Under the pieces are notes generated by a model. That model saw only the letters and a program-made list of their open reading frames with translations, searched no databases and was not told where the DNA came from. 64,000 bases of DNA from Bryopsis sp. KO-2023. Lineage: Eukaryota; Chlorophyta; Ulvophyceae; Bryopsidales; Bryopsidaceae. Location of the stretch: NCBI GenBank assembly GCA_030272585.1, contig BSYQ01000012.1:62001-126000 (forward strand). The letters run 5' to 3'. Below, in pieces: positions 10,716 to 20,770 of this stretch (positions are counted from its first letter, which is position 1; each line of letters opens with the position of its first letter). A program made the translations under genes and the position numbers.

Positions 10716-12343
10716 ATGGTCGACGCGTTCCCTGCTATTCGGTACGCCCGGGAGCTTAACAGCCTCGGTGGCGCGATTCCTCCCGCGGTGGGAAAAGAAC
10801 CTGCCGACGCGCGGCAGAGAATCTATGGCTGCGTCCGGTCCCTGCGTCGGTTTTTCGGATTGGAACGGGTAACTATCGTTGTCGCGGTTTCTGTTGGTGC
10901 TGCTGTTGGTGTCTGTCCGGAAACAGATTTCTTGTTTGCTTGGTTGTGTAGGTTCCGTTCCTGAAGGTTTGCAGTACTCTCGGATCCGGTTATCTGCAAG
11001 CTGCGATGAACAACGACCCGTACCTGCCCAGACTCGTGGACCGTTTGCTGGTGTACCTGGAGCAAGGCCCACCCGGAATCGTGAGAGAGGGTTACCAGAA
11101 CCTGGCTTCGGATACGCATCGGGTGATATCGGTTAAAACAGGTGAGTTAAATCAGTTGAATATCTGATGCTGCGGTTGTTTTATTGTTTTTTTCCTGTTA
11201 GGGTAACAAGTTGTTGTGTATGGAGCAGGAGTGCTCACAGGATATTGCCTGGAACAGAACCTGGCTCAGCTAGAAGTTGAGGTCCAGAATATGATAGTAA
11301 TCTCGGATCAGATTGCTGCAGACTTCTCGATTCCATTACCACCAGCACCAGCACCAGCACCAGCACCAGCACCAGCAGCACCACCAGCAGCACCACCCAT
11401 GCCATCTGGATCAGGATCCTCAGCGCCAGCAGCAGCACCACCGGTTGGATCAGGGTCAGGAATGGCACCACCAGCAGCATCGTATGAACCGGCCCCATCA
11501 GGACCTGGCTCATTCATCAAGGTGGAGCCTGTGGAACACTGGGGAGACGATGACAGCGAAGTGGAGCTGATTGGGGAGTTCCGACCTCAACCAGGGCGTG
11601 GATCCTGTGCGGAATATGAAGATGGAGAGTACCCAGATTCAGGATATGGATCGGGGTTTGGATCAGGGTTTGGATCGGGGTCAGGACTTGGGTCAGGATC
11701 AAGGCCTGGATCAGGATTCGGAAACGAACCTCTCAGAAGTGGTGGCAGGGGTCCCCAACCTAACTTTGAACAGATGCGGGCCCAGATGCACGCACACAGG
11801 CAGGACCAGAGTGAGCCCCAGAGGCAGCCCCAGAGGTACCCAGTAGAAACCCCGTTCCCGAGAGATTTTGATGGCTTCTCCTGTCAAACGGATCAGCGCG
11901 GTAGAGCCGTGCCCAGAAGGTGCCCAGTACAACAGGACCAGATCCAATTATCGGATGAGGAGCGGGTTCAGCTGCGGTTGGAGGACATGGAGCTCAGGAC
12001 CAGGTACACCTTCAACGGAGATTATAAAATCCAATTCCCCATCAGCTTCCGGTCGATGGTCCACCTGGTACAGTTCCTCCAAAACGTGGCCCTGGAAAAC
12101 TCGTGGATTCTCCACAGAATAAAGGAAGCATTATATATCCATGGCATTGTCATATCAGACACTAAAGTTTACAGGAGAACCGGAAGAGGGGGGTTGGACG
12201 GTTTCAGGCGTCATTCAGGGAACTCGGGCACAGTGTTCAGCGTTAGAGAATGGAATGATGCACTGGTGGAAGAAATCGATGTTGTAGAGGAGCAGGAGCA
12301 GGACCAGGATCAGCAGCACCATGGGGGTGGGTTTGAAGGGTAG
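10716..12343 (+). CDS. hAT-borne second protein of unknown function
   Basis: Predicted exons are 10716-10868, 10952-11141 and 11211-12343. They give 491 residues with all phases consistent (0, then 1) and donors GTAACT and GTGAGT. The N-terminal 140 residues are compact and helical in pattern, with hydrophobic runs (DRLLVYLEQ, VVVYGAGVLTGYC). Next come an Ala-Pro repeat linker, Ser/Gly-rich and acidic stretches, GSG-type repeats and a Gln/Arg-rich part. A more ordered C-terminal region (about residues 370-470, starting LSDEERVQLRLEDMELRTRY) precedes an acidic, Gln-rich tail. The gene points against the transposase and lies wholly inside the hAT ends, so it travels with the element. I recognise no domain. 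It could be an accessory transposition protein or captured host cargo. Confidence 0.7.
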
Positions 12344-12926
12344 GAATGTGATGATTGTCCAGAGTTTGACAATGGAATGGTGCACTGGTGGGAGAAATCG
12401 ATTTTGTAGAGGAGCAGGATCAGGATCAGCTTTGCTGGGTAGGAATGTGATGATTTGTGATGACTGAGTGGATGTGGATGAAAGAACGAAATGGTACACT
12501 GCTCTGGTGGAGGATATCGAGTTTTCAGGAAGCAGTATTGGGATCAGGATCAGGACTCAGTGGATCAGTGACTCAGTGGATGATGATGAACGGTTTCCGG
12601 ACTCAGTGAAATGTAAAACCGTTTGTGGATGATGTTCACCCCGAGGGAGACTACGGAAAACTGGAACAGATCCAGGTTGCATGTTGAAAAACTGCCTGTT
12701 AAAAAAAGGAAAAACCAAGACTGACCCCTCCACAAAAACCCCTGCCAAACCATGGAATCTGGAACAGATCCAGGTTGCATGTTAAAAAACTGCCTGTTAA
12801 AAAACGGAAAAACCAAGACTGAACCCTCCACAAAAACCCCTGCCAAACCATGGAATCTGGAACAGATCCAATTTGCATCAGAAACAGATTCAGATCCAGG
12901 TTGCAGAAAAAAAGAAGGGAACCACA
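12344..12926 (+). other. Non-coding repeat-rich spacer between the two hAT genes
   Basis: Both genes end here (convergent). About 12247-12560 contains degenerate copies of the 3' end of the plus-strand gene (the GAATGGAATGATGCACTGG type, repeated roughly every 110-130 bp). A 98-bp tandem repeat follows. No ORF of interest is seen. Confidence 0.6.
12661..12876 (+). repeat. 98-bp tandem repeat, about 2.2 copies
   Basis: Units start at 12661, 12759 and 12857 with CTGGAACAGATCCA. The second unit differs from the first by few bases and the third is partial. Confidence 0.85.
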
Positions 12927-15573
12927 CTAAATCATATCCAGATTGTCCCGTATCAGTGTCAGATCCCGCACCTTGGAAACCTGAATCCGCCTCCTGCGCT
13001 TATTCAACTGATGCCCGTTAATACTGAACATCCGTTCCACAGATGCACTGGACGCTGGTATGCACAAATACTCGGCTGCCAGAACTGCTACAGCTGGGTA
13101 CAGAGCCTGATTTAACCGCCACCACTCCAGACCTGAAGTCAGTACAGATGTGAGGGGGGTTGCCCTCACTGCACAGTACCGTTCCCACTCATCTGTTCCT
13201 GAATCGGTTGGATCCCCTGATGGATGGACAACTGTGAGCCAGTCATACGTGGAATGCACCGGGCTTTTTTCTGGTCCTCTGAAGGTGCCGCATGCATCTG
13301 CTCCTGCCTCCTGATCCGGTCTCTCTTTGATGCACATTATGAGCTTGTTGCACTCCTCTAGCACATCATTCACCCACAGATCGCACCGAGACCACCGAGA
13401 TTTGAATTCATGGAACTGGTCCGATCCCCACAGATACCGAGTGATAACAGGATCATCCAATCGCAAACGTGACGGATCCAGTTGTTGCATGCATCCGACG
13501 GCCAGGAGCCAGTTTGGATCATCGAATTCCTCATCCATATTGCTTCTGAGCTGCTTTCTGAACTGATCCAAGTCCTGACAGGGTAAATCCATTTTGTCGA
13601 TGATGTCACTGACCCGGGCCATGACCATCAGAACCAGCGAACAGGTGACCGTTTTTTCAGCCTCCATGCGCTTGGTAGCTTCCTTGTATGGCTGTAAGAT
13701 CGAATGCAGGTGCCGGAGTTGTATCCATTCCAATTCTGTCAACCGATCCTCTTCAGACATGGTCTGCAGCATTTTACGCATATCCTCCTTCAGGATCAGG
13801 AACCGATGCAGCATGTACCACACAGAGTTCCACCTGGTTTCAACGGGCAGGGTCAATCTCAGGATCCGCTGCGATCTCCTGACTGGTCCAGGGCAGTCTT
13901 CTGTTTCCTCCATCAACCAGTCATCATCAGGACATTCCTCCTCATCAGAGGAGTACATGGGGAAGGGCCCCTCCTCCTCAGCCTGGTTCTGATCCTGATT
14001 CTGGTCGGAGGTGCCAGCCTGACTTCGATTCTGACTCTGGTTCTGACTGCCAACCTGGTTCCGGCTGGCCTGGCTCTGCATATCCGCATCCGCTGCAGCC
14101 CGGTCCCGGTCATAATCTTCCTTGTATATGCGCGCTTCTTGGATTGTCTTGAAACTTTCCCACAGGTTGGCAGATCCCATGACACGGACACAGATCTGAC
14201 GGACCTTCTTGATCAGGAATTCCAACGGCTCAGGTGCCTGGTTCAGGGCTTTTCTGACTCCGAGATTGATCCGGTGAGTGCAGCATCCGTGCCAGTCGTA
14301 TTCACCTTTGCGTTCACAGGCCGCACCCATTCTTGATTCATGATCTGTGACAATGCTTGCCCGGTAATCGCCCAGGTTGTACCGATCCCGAATTTCTGCC
14401 ATTTTTTTTTTTGATGTCCTCAGCATCACAATTTCCCTTCAGGTCCCAGGTTCCCAAGCTGATCCGCTTCAGTTCAAACAGATCCTGTTCAGCGTCCCGG
14501 TGGATATAAACAGCTCCCATGGCAAACCAGTGCTTCGGTTCCTGCGACCAGCCATCTGCAACGAAGCAGGGTCTGAATTTTCCGAGGTCCTCTTCTCGGA
14601 TCCTTTTGCTGAGCCGTTTCGCTGAAAGCCCAACGTTGGTGGAGATGGTCTTTGCACTCAGACAAGGTGCAGATGCATTAAGGGAGGAGCACATGGCTCT
14701 GAAATGTTTGTCCTCCACACACCTGAAAGCTGCACCGGTGCTGACCACGAATTTCATGACATGATCCCGGAAGTTTTTGTACTCTTTGGTCAGGCAGCCC
14801 CATCTAGACACGAAAGGCAACGTTCTCTGGTTTCCGAACGAAACGATCCGTTCCCCCCCCTGCTCCTGATGATGTCCCACAAATCCGTTGTGGACAGCGA
14901 TCTGCATCTGCTCCGGGGTGGTGAGACCATGCCTCTTAGCATGGGTCAACAACGAGGTGCGGCCTCCCTTGCTGTAGACCAACTGACTCCTGCATATCCT
15001 ACAGGTCACTACTTTCCTGTTCCATTCATCCACAAATCGCTCCATTTCTCCTGCACTGTTCTGTACATACATGGAGTCCACCCAAGTGTGGATTCCGGTC
15101 CGTTTCTGGTTCTGTGCCTGCGTCCGAGCTGATGTTTGGAATGTGAGATCCACTACAAGACAACCAGCATGAGGCCCAAGGCCATATCTTCTGAAGCATA
15201 TCAAAGCCCACAGGTGACATGTCCCTACCTGGAGGCAGATGCAAGGAAACACCAACACCCCAAGAGTGCCCCACCAAGACAATCACATCTGATGAGTTCA
15301 CTGCACAGCAAATTTGCCACACTCACCGGTTTCTGTTCCAGATCGTGTTCCTGCTCCTCCTGTTTCCGTTCCAGTTCCAGATCCTCTTCCCCCTCCGCGT
15401 GCAACCCCCTTTGGGTTCACAGAATCAGAGCTCCAGCGGTGTGGCGTCGGCTGAACTGCGTTCGGTTCGCCTCGCAAGTCATCCCCGGACAGCTCGACGG
15501 GAGGTAAGATACGGTGCAGCGCTCGCGGTTGCGCTCGCGGTTTCGTCTTTCTCCTGTTGCCTCTCATGTTCAC
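12927..15573 (-). CDS. hAT transposase (BED finger, dimerisation domain), one-base frameshift
   Basis: Exon 1 is 15573-15327 (phase 1 GTGAGT donor) and exon 2 is 15128-12927 (acceptor CATCAG). Exon 1 is Gly/Arg/Thr-rich. Exon 2 opens with a BED-type zinc finger (CRICRSQL ... HAKRH) and continues into the RNase H-like core (SIVTDHESRMG, CCTHRINL). A long acidic Gln-rich insert (about 13900-14110) follows, and then the hAT C-terminal dimerisation region (YLCIPASSASVERMFS). It cuts and joins the element's ends in the nucleus. The frame breaks at a run of 11 A (plus-strand T run 14402-14412). With ten A the two exons total an exact multiple of three (815 residues), so this is one extra base, either a mutation or a slippage site. 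Confidence 0.88.
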
Positions 15574-15609
15574 GGAAACACGGATAATCCGACGCCACGG
15601 GCTTTGATG

Positions 15610-15955
15610 TGGTGCCGATCAGGGGAATCGGTAGCCGGACCAGCGATTTGATCGTTCTCGAGTGATAATGCGTCGCCGATCATGATCGGCGACGCGCCGA
15701 TCAGATCGGTCAATTTCCGATCTGATCGGAAACCGCCGATCCCGATCCCGATCCGATCTGGTTTCCGAGGCAGAACTGGGTGATCGGCCGATTTTGATCG
15801 GAGAAGTCGGACCGTTTTTTTTTGATCGGTCCGATTTTGATCGGCGATCGGTCTGATCGGACCGATCTTATCGGTGATCGGCTTGATCGGAAACTGCAGG
15901 GACCGATCTTGATCGGAGATCGGTTTGATCGATGACCGACATGTCGGCATCGGAT
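15610..15955 (+). repeat. hAT right GATCGG/CCGATC array
   Basis: This is the counterpart of 10203-10420: dense GATCGG/CCGATC motifs, including GATCGGTCCGATTTTGATCGG-like clusters, just upstream of transposase exon 1. It could bind transposase or regulate the transposase promoter. Confidence 0.8.
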
Positions 15956-15961
15956 CCCTAG

Positions 15962-16120
15962 TATGGTGGTTACGGTCGGTACGGTCCGGTACCGGAGCAG
16001 TACGGAGTGGTACGGTGGTCCGGTTCCGAGCACGAAAACCACTCCGGTCCGGACCGTAACTAACGTAACCGTAAGTGACCGGAGTGGGGTTACGGTACGG
16101 TTTACGGTACCGTAACCGGA
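15962..16120 (+). repeat. hAT right subterminal TACGGT array
   Basis: Dense TACGG, CCGTA and GGTCCGG motifs directly inside the right inverted repeat, mirroring 9790-9935. Confidence 0.75.
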
Positions 16121-16134
16121 AAGTCCTATCTCTG
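16121..16134 (-). repeat. hAT right terminal inverted repeat
   Basis: AAGTCCTATCTCTG, the reverse complement of 9772-9785. It is followed directly by the 8-bp target duplication GTCTTCAT (16135-16142). Confidence 0.92.
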
Positions 16135-17696
16135 GTCTTCATCTCGTCCAACTCTGCGGGATTGTACTTGTACAACGGCCGCCAAGCAGGCTTTGTCCCT
16201 GGTTCCAAATCGATCCTCATATCGTATTTGGGCCGCAAAGGCGCTATTCCAGGTAAATCTGCCGGAAACATGTCAGCATTCCTCTTAAACGCGTCTCTGA
16301 TAACCTTCTCAGGTATCTTCTTGAGAGCGTCCCCAAACCGTGGATCCACTTCCTTCGGTAGTTCGGTTGGTTCCTCCAAAGGTTTGTCGGCCTCTGGAAA
16401 TGCTGATACTTTGCCCGTTGTAGGATGTATTAACAGTAACTCCAACTTCCTCTTCCCATCTGTTTCTGTCGGATTCCTTCGCGCTTGTCTCACGAGAACA
16501 AGACACGAACGCTTTCTCCTTTGTCTGAGCGCTTTAGCTGCTGCTTTAGCGGTCATGAACTCTCCTTTTAACGGTTTCTCCTCAGATATAGTCGGCACCA
16601 CTCCTGGCGGGATACCCTTTACAAGAGCATCTGGTTGGTTCCGCCTAGAGATGTGCATTTCGTGTTCCCTCCAATCTATCTGTGGGTTGACTCTTGCTAG
16701 CCATGGTTTCCCCAAGATGATTGAATGACTTGTCTTCGGTAACACGTACAAAGTTGTGGTGGACGTTGTGGGGCCAATCCGCACTACTGTTCGGACTTGA
16801 TGCTTAACCTCCACTTTTGTTCCATCCGCTAGTGAGACTTCGGTGGGGGATTCCACCTTCTCCAACTTGCGGTCCAACAACTTGACCACATCTTCCGCAA
16901 TGAAATCGCCCGATGCGCCACTGTCGATAAGCGCCGTCACCGGGTGATTGGCGATTTTCACTTCGACCCGGAACAAGGTACCAATAGCGTCAGCTTCGCT
17001 AATAGAGGTAACCAATGTCCTCCTTCCAGGTTCAGAAGTACTAGAAGTTTGTTTGGTGGAACGAACTTGGCTTGTAGGACGGGCAACTGCGGAGAGCGCC
17101 GACTGTTCCAGAGGAAGTGTCTGGCAGCCAGTGCTACTTGATGACATCCGCAGTGGTTGTTTTGTGTCACAACTTCGGCTCTCAATAGCCAAACTCCGCC
17201 GCCAAGGTTTAATTCCAGAGCGGTTTGCTTTGTTGGCCGGAGGGTTCGCGCTCTCTCTCGTGGGGGCTTGCGTCTTCCCTCTCCACTCTTGCCAAACTGT
17301 AGGATGTTGTCCACCTCCCCTTACCGGACTTTGGCCCTGCCGGTTTCCGCCAAAACATCCAGATTCGGTCATGTTCAGGTTGCCAATGTGCCTACTGAGC
17401 GATACCCCCGGGGTATCATGCACGTTGGAACAATCCGCTTGACGTCCTCTAGAGAATCCTTCCATAGCCGCTAATAACTTGTTTATCACACTTGCACGTT
17501 TTCTTCCTTGTCCACCCCGGACACCCCTTCTAACCCGCTTCTTCCTTTTATCCCCTTGTGGTACTGCATGGTTCAGTCTCGCCGCCGATCCCCTCTTGTG
17601 GGCTTGCTTCAGTCGGCGATTTTTCCGCCTGCCAGGTCGTTTTACCTCTCCGGCAGCCCGATCGGAGGAGGCTAGTTTCCCTGTTTCTGTCTGCAA
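16135..17696 (-). CDS. Gypsy Pol, N-terminal part: protease and start of RT
   Basis: This Pol frame overlaps the end of Gag and is entered by -1 frameshift. It starts with a basic, low-complexity stretch. A retropepsin domain follows with the active site ALIDSGASGDF (D-S-G) and a downstream HSIILGKPWL motif. The RT N-terminus (EPGTKPAWRPLYKYNP) is then cut at the hAT target site. ORF sequence beyond 16134 (down to 15570) belongs to the hAT right end. The protease matures Gag-Pol; RT continues at 9771. Confidence 0.9.
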
Positions 17697-19558
17697 TTGG
17701 CCGCTGTATGACCAGTCTTATTGCAAACGGTACAGGTGCCAAGGGACATTTGTGTTCCCTGTTGGCTTTGTCGGCCACCTCCTCTTCGGTTCCCTCTTGA
17801 CTGACCTCTTCCGCCCTGAACACTTGCTTGTGATCCAGCGCCAGTACCTCCAGCAACTGAGGTGTATCCATATCCGCTTCCGCCGCCGGTTGTTGACCCT
17901 TGCGGCGCGGATTGTGTTTGTCTGCCACCTCTTCCGGAACGACCTCCTCTTTGTCCGCCTCGTCGTCCGCCCCTTTGGGTTTGTTGCTGGAACGGGTTAT
18001 AACGGCCCGTCATCTGGGACAGCGTTCCCCCAATGTTCTGAATCATTTGGAGGGCGCCCTCGTAATCTCCGTCTAGCTCTGCCCGCAATCGAAGATCATA
18101 CTGCAATTGAGTTGGCAACGAGGCTTCAAATATTCTGTAGGCCTCCTGGTCGCTCAACTCCCGACACCGCGAACGGTATAGTCGGAATTTCTGACAGTAG
18201 TCCACAATGTTCATGCTGCCAGCAAGCTTTAGACGTCCGAGCTCGTCCCGATTGTGCCGCTCCCGGTTAATAGGCTCAAAACGCGAAACGAATTGTTCCA
18301 CAAATTCGTCCCACGACAGCGCCGATAAATATCTTCTTTGCATGGGCGTTGAAGTTACCCAAGCCGCCGCTGCGCCTCCGAGTAGGGTCAATGCTATTGG
18401 GACACGCTCCGGATCGTGGACGTTCAATGCATCAAAGTGAGTGGTGAGTCCCTCTATCCATTCTGAGGGTAACTCCCGGTTCTTGTTTTCTGGATAGAAC
18501 CGTTCTGGTGCGGGCAACCTTAGTGGGGCGACCGCAAACGGCCGTGCCGCTGCCGCTACCACTGGTGCCACCACCTGAGGTGGTTGTTGGGGAACAACTT
18601 GCGGCTGACCTTGTTGGTCAGGGTCAAAGAAGTTCGGAATGGCTTGTCCGCCTTCCACTTCTTCTTCCACTTCATCGCCGCCGAGTTCCTCCAATTTTGC
18701 CACCACCTCATCCACTCGTGCATTTAACTGCTGTTCCACTACATCCGTTCTTCCGCGCGCGGACCTTCTCAGATCATCCAGTCGCGCGTCGAACGCATTT
18801 CTCTGCGTTCTTTGCGTGTCCGCCAAGGTGTTTGTTACTTGGGTTACACGTTCTCCAATTTCTCGGACCGCATTTCCCATACGTGCAATTTCAGCTGGGT
18901 TTACCGCTGGTGGTGCGTCTGTAGGAATTTGTTCCACCCGCTGCTCCACCGCCGCCAAACGGCGCAATAGCTGTTGCATTTGTCCGTTTGCGGTCTCGCG
19001 GAATTGCTGATTTGCGGTGCGATCCCTTCGTCGACTCTCCGCTGCATGCTGCAATGCTTGTCGGAGTTCTCCCACTTGGGCAGTCAATTGATCAATGCGC
19101 TGGTTAGCCTGATTGTTGCTCTCTCGTAACGTCCGCAGTTCATTTGAGTATGTCGCCACTTCCGCTCGAAGTGGAGTGAGAGTTTCACGAACCTCTTGAA
19201 CTTGTCGGTCGAGTGCTGCATACAAACCATCCAAACGCCGGGTTGCCTCGGTTAAACGTCGCACATTGCCTTGTCCGTCATTGCGGGTCTGCTCGATTAA
19301 TCCGTGGATATTTTCAAGCTGTTGATCCACATGTGCTATCCGCGAATCAATAGCCCGCTGTAGCTCTCGGTGCCGCGTATGCAACCGCATGTGGTCGGCA
19401 TAGCGGGCATAAACTCCGCTAGAGCTAGCGGGAACTGTTCCCGGAGATACAACTCGCGGTGTAGTTCCTCCTCTGACGGACACGTCGGCTTCCATCGGCT
19501 CACCATCACCACCATCATCATGGCGATGTGGCGATTGTGCTACGCTTTCCTGTGACAT
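17672..19558 (-). CDS. Gypsy Gag with CCHC zinc knuckle
   Basis: This 628-residue ORF from ATG 19558 is intact. It has a long N-terminal coiled-coil-like region rich in Arg/Gln/Glu heptads (about residues 50-290), then a Pro/Val/Gln linker. The retrotransposon Gag core follows (ALTLLGGAAAAWV, then YCQKFRLYRSRCREL), with a Gly/Arg/Gln-rich RNA-binding stretch and a C-terminal zinc knuckle, CTVCNKTGHTAANC (C-x2-C-x4-H-x4-C). It forms the cytoplasmic particle that packages element RNA. The stop follows directly after the slippery GGGAAAC. Confidence 0.93.
   Translation of the reverse strand: MSQESVAQSPHRHDDGGDGEPMEADVSVRGGTTPRVVSPGTVPASSSGVYARYADHMRLHTRHRELQRAIDSRIAHVDQQLENIHGLIEQTRNDGQGNVRRLTEATRRLDGLYAALDRQVQEVRETLTPLRAEVATYSNELRTLRESNNQANQRIDQLTAQVGELRQALQHAAESRRRDRTANQQFRETANGQMQQLLRRLAAVEQRVEQIPTDAPPAVNPAEIARMGNAVREIGERVTQVTNTLADTQRTQRNAFDARLDDLRRSARGRTDVVEQQLNARVDEVVAKLEELGGDEVEEEVEGGQAIPNFFDPDQQGQPQVVPQQPPQVVAPVVAAAARPFAVAPLRLPAPERFYPENKNRELPSEWIEGLTTHFDALNVHDPERVPIALTLLGGAAAAWVTSTPMQRRYLSALSWDEFVEQFVSRFEPINRERHNRDELGRLKLAGSMNIVDYCQKFRLYRSRCRELSDQEAYRIFEASLPTQLQYDLRLRAELDGDYEGALQMIQNIGGTLSQMTGRYNPFQQQTQRGGRRGGQRGGRSGRGGRQTQSAPQGSTTGGGSGYGYTSVAGGTGAGSQASVQGGRGQSRGNRRGGGRQSQQGTQMSLGTCTVCNKTGHTAANCRQKQGN
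17675..17681 (-). promoter_or_regulatory. -1 ribosomal frameshift heptamer GGGAAAC
   Basis: On the minus strand the Gag frame reads G GGA AAC then the TAG stop. Slipping back one base gives GGG AAA C and enters the Pol frame, which is open. This is the canonical X XXY YYZ form. Confidence 0.8.
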
Positions 19559-20112
19559 TGTTAGTCCGCCAAAACTTCGCAGGGATGTTTACAGGCCGAA
19601 CCTTTCTCACACCAGAAGTTGGCGACTAGCAATTTCCTACACAGTGTTGAAGTCCGTTCTTCCCACACTTGTGTCGACCAATCCGCCTATTCACAGTCCG
19701 CTGGGCACACTGCTGATTCTTCAGTGTTGCTCCAACACTTTTTGTCCGCTACCCAATCCTTTGTCGGCCTTCCACCAACTTTTGTCGGCCTTCCCACTAC
19801 TTTTGTCGGCCTTCCAACTACTTTAGTCGGCCGTCCACCTACTTTAGTCGGCCTTAAGTCCGACTAAACTTTGTAGGCCCTGGAAGTAGTACTGAATCAC
19901 GCTCTGGACGACTATTTCCACAACAGTCGGCCCCTGGAGTCCGCCTTGGGATAGTAGGACCTCCAAACGTAGTAGCACTTCGTAGTATAGCTTCCAGGCG
20001 TTGTAGGTTGTAGTTCTTGGACCGTGTTAGGGTTGGGTGCGCGCGAATTCGCCTCTCAGGTCGACCTTCGCTCTCTATTTCGCCTAGGCTCTTCGCCGGG
20101 CTCCGAAACCAA
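19559..20112 (-). other. Gypsy 5' leader with GTCGGCC repeats and primer-binding site
   Basis: This is non-coding sequence between the 5' LTR and gag. Around 19745-19862 there are repeated TTTTGTCGGCCTTCCA-like units of roughly 20 bp. A primer-binding site, minus strand TGGTTTCGGAGCCCGGCG (20111-20094), lies one base inside the LTR. Confidence 0.7.
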
Positions 20113-20765
20113 TGTTACAGCTCCGTGGGTTATGAGCTGTGTAACGAACTGAGGGTGGGGCGATAGACACACACGAGCACACTTGAAGGGAACAATAGCT
20201 TACAGAATAACATAATGTTCGAACCTTGTTAGTCTTTTAGCGCTATACGAGGTAGTTTGGGATAGAGCCGAGGGTGGCTGACGCATGTGGGTTCGCGAGT
20301 AAGACAGATTAGACCCAGAGTTTGGGGCATGCGTCAGCGTACTACACTTAGGGGTACTTAAGAGGCCCACTCGTTGTTTTGACGTTCACTTTATTTTGTA
20401 AGAACTCGGGATTCGTGGGATTGGTGTGTTCCCGCTTGTGTGTGTGTTTGTGTGTGTGAGTGTTAAGTGTTTGCCTGACGCAATCACTTCCCAACCTAAG
20501 TGCTCTAGTAGCGTTCACAACCGCGCTAGCTAGAGAGTTGTCTAAACCAACAAACCCCACAAGTATACTTGCGTTAGCCAGCAAGTTATCACGAATCCAA
20601 CCAACACAGCCGACCACTATTGCGTCACCCACAAGCTTCACTATCAAACCTAGCACAGAGCCCTCCTTGTAACCTCTGTAGTACAATCGTACTCTGAGGT
20701 GACCCCTGTACTATCCCGTACTACCAAGTCAGACATGCAGCTGTCTGTACCACACATGCGCTACA
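20113..20765 (-). repeat. 5' LTR of gypsy element (full length)
   Basis: 653 bp, TGTTACAGCT...GCGCTACA. It carries the 425-bp block absent from the other LTR. The GT-rich stretch at 20435-20465 is its only simple repeat. It is followed by the target duplication CATCC. Confidence 0.9.
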
Positions 20766-20770
20766 CATCC

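Larger units (their letters stand above)
9772..16134. mobile_element. hAT DNA transposon with two genes
   Basis: This 6,363-bp element lies inside gypsy RT. It starts CAGAG and ends CTCTG (the hAT end pattern), with a 14-bp inverted repeat. It is flanked by the 8-bp duplication GTCTTCAT at 9764-9771 and 16135-16142, the duplication length expected for hAT. It holds a minus-strand transposase (15573-12927) and a plus-strand gene (10716-12343), each with introns. Two classes of subterminal repeat (TACGGT, then GATCGG) occur at both ends, with a tRNA-like stretch near the left end. It is the youngest insertion in the nest. Confidence 0.95.
5859..20765 (-). mobile_element. Ty3/gypsy chromovirus inserted in the outer integrase
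   Basis: The LTRs are at 5859-6086 and 20113-20765, and CATCC target duplications are at 5854-5858 and 20766-20770. The minus strand encodes Gag (17672-19558) and a Pol reached by -1 frameshift (protease, RT, RNase H, integrase, chromodomain). Pol is split by the hAT insertion at 9772-16134. The chromodomain at the Pol C-terminus places it among chromoviruses. Apart from the hAT insertion, no stop or frameshift is seen in the coding parts. The two LTRs look identical except for a 425-bp block missing from the 3' copy. Confidence 0.93.

Noticed and set aside
10716..11330. Bcl-2-like pattern in the N-terminal part of the hAT-borne protein (VVVYGAGVLTGYC resembling the helix after BH1)
   Set aside because: The NWGR core of BH1 is missing and no BH3 is evident; similarity is only a hydrophobic/Gly pattern.
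20348..20686. 112-codon ORF inside the long gypsy LTR
   Set aside because: It spans LTR sequence including a GT-rich tract, is partly deleted from the other LTR, and has no protein-like conservation to support it.
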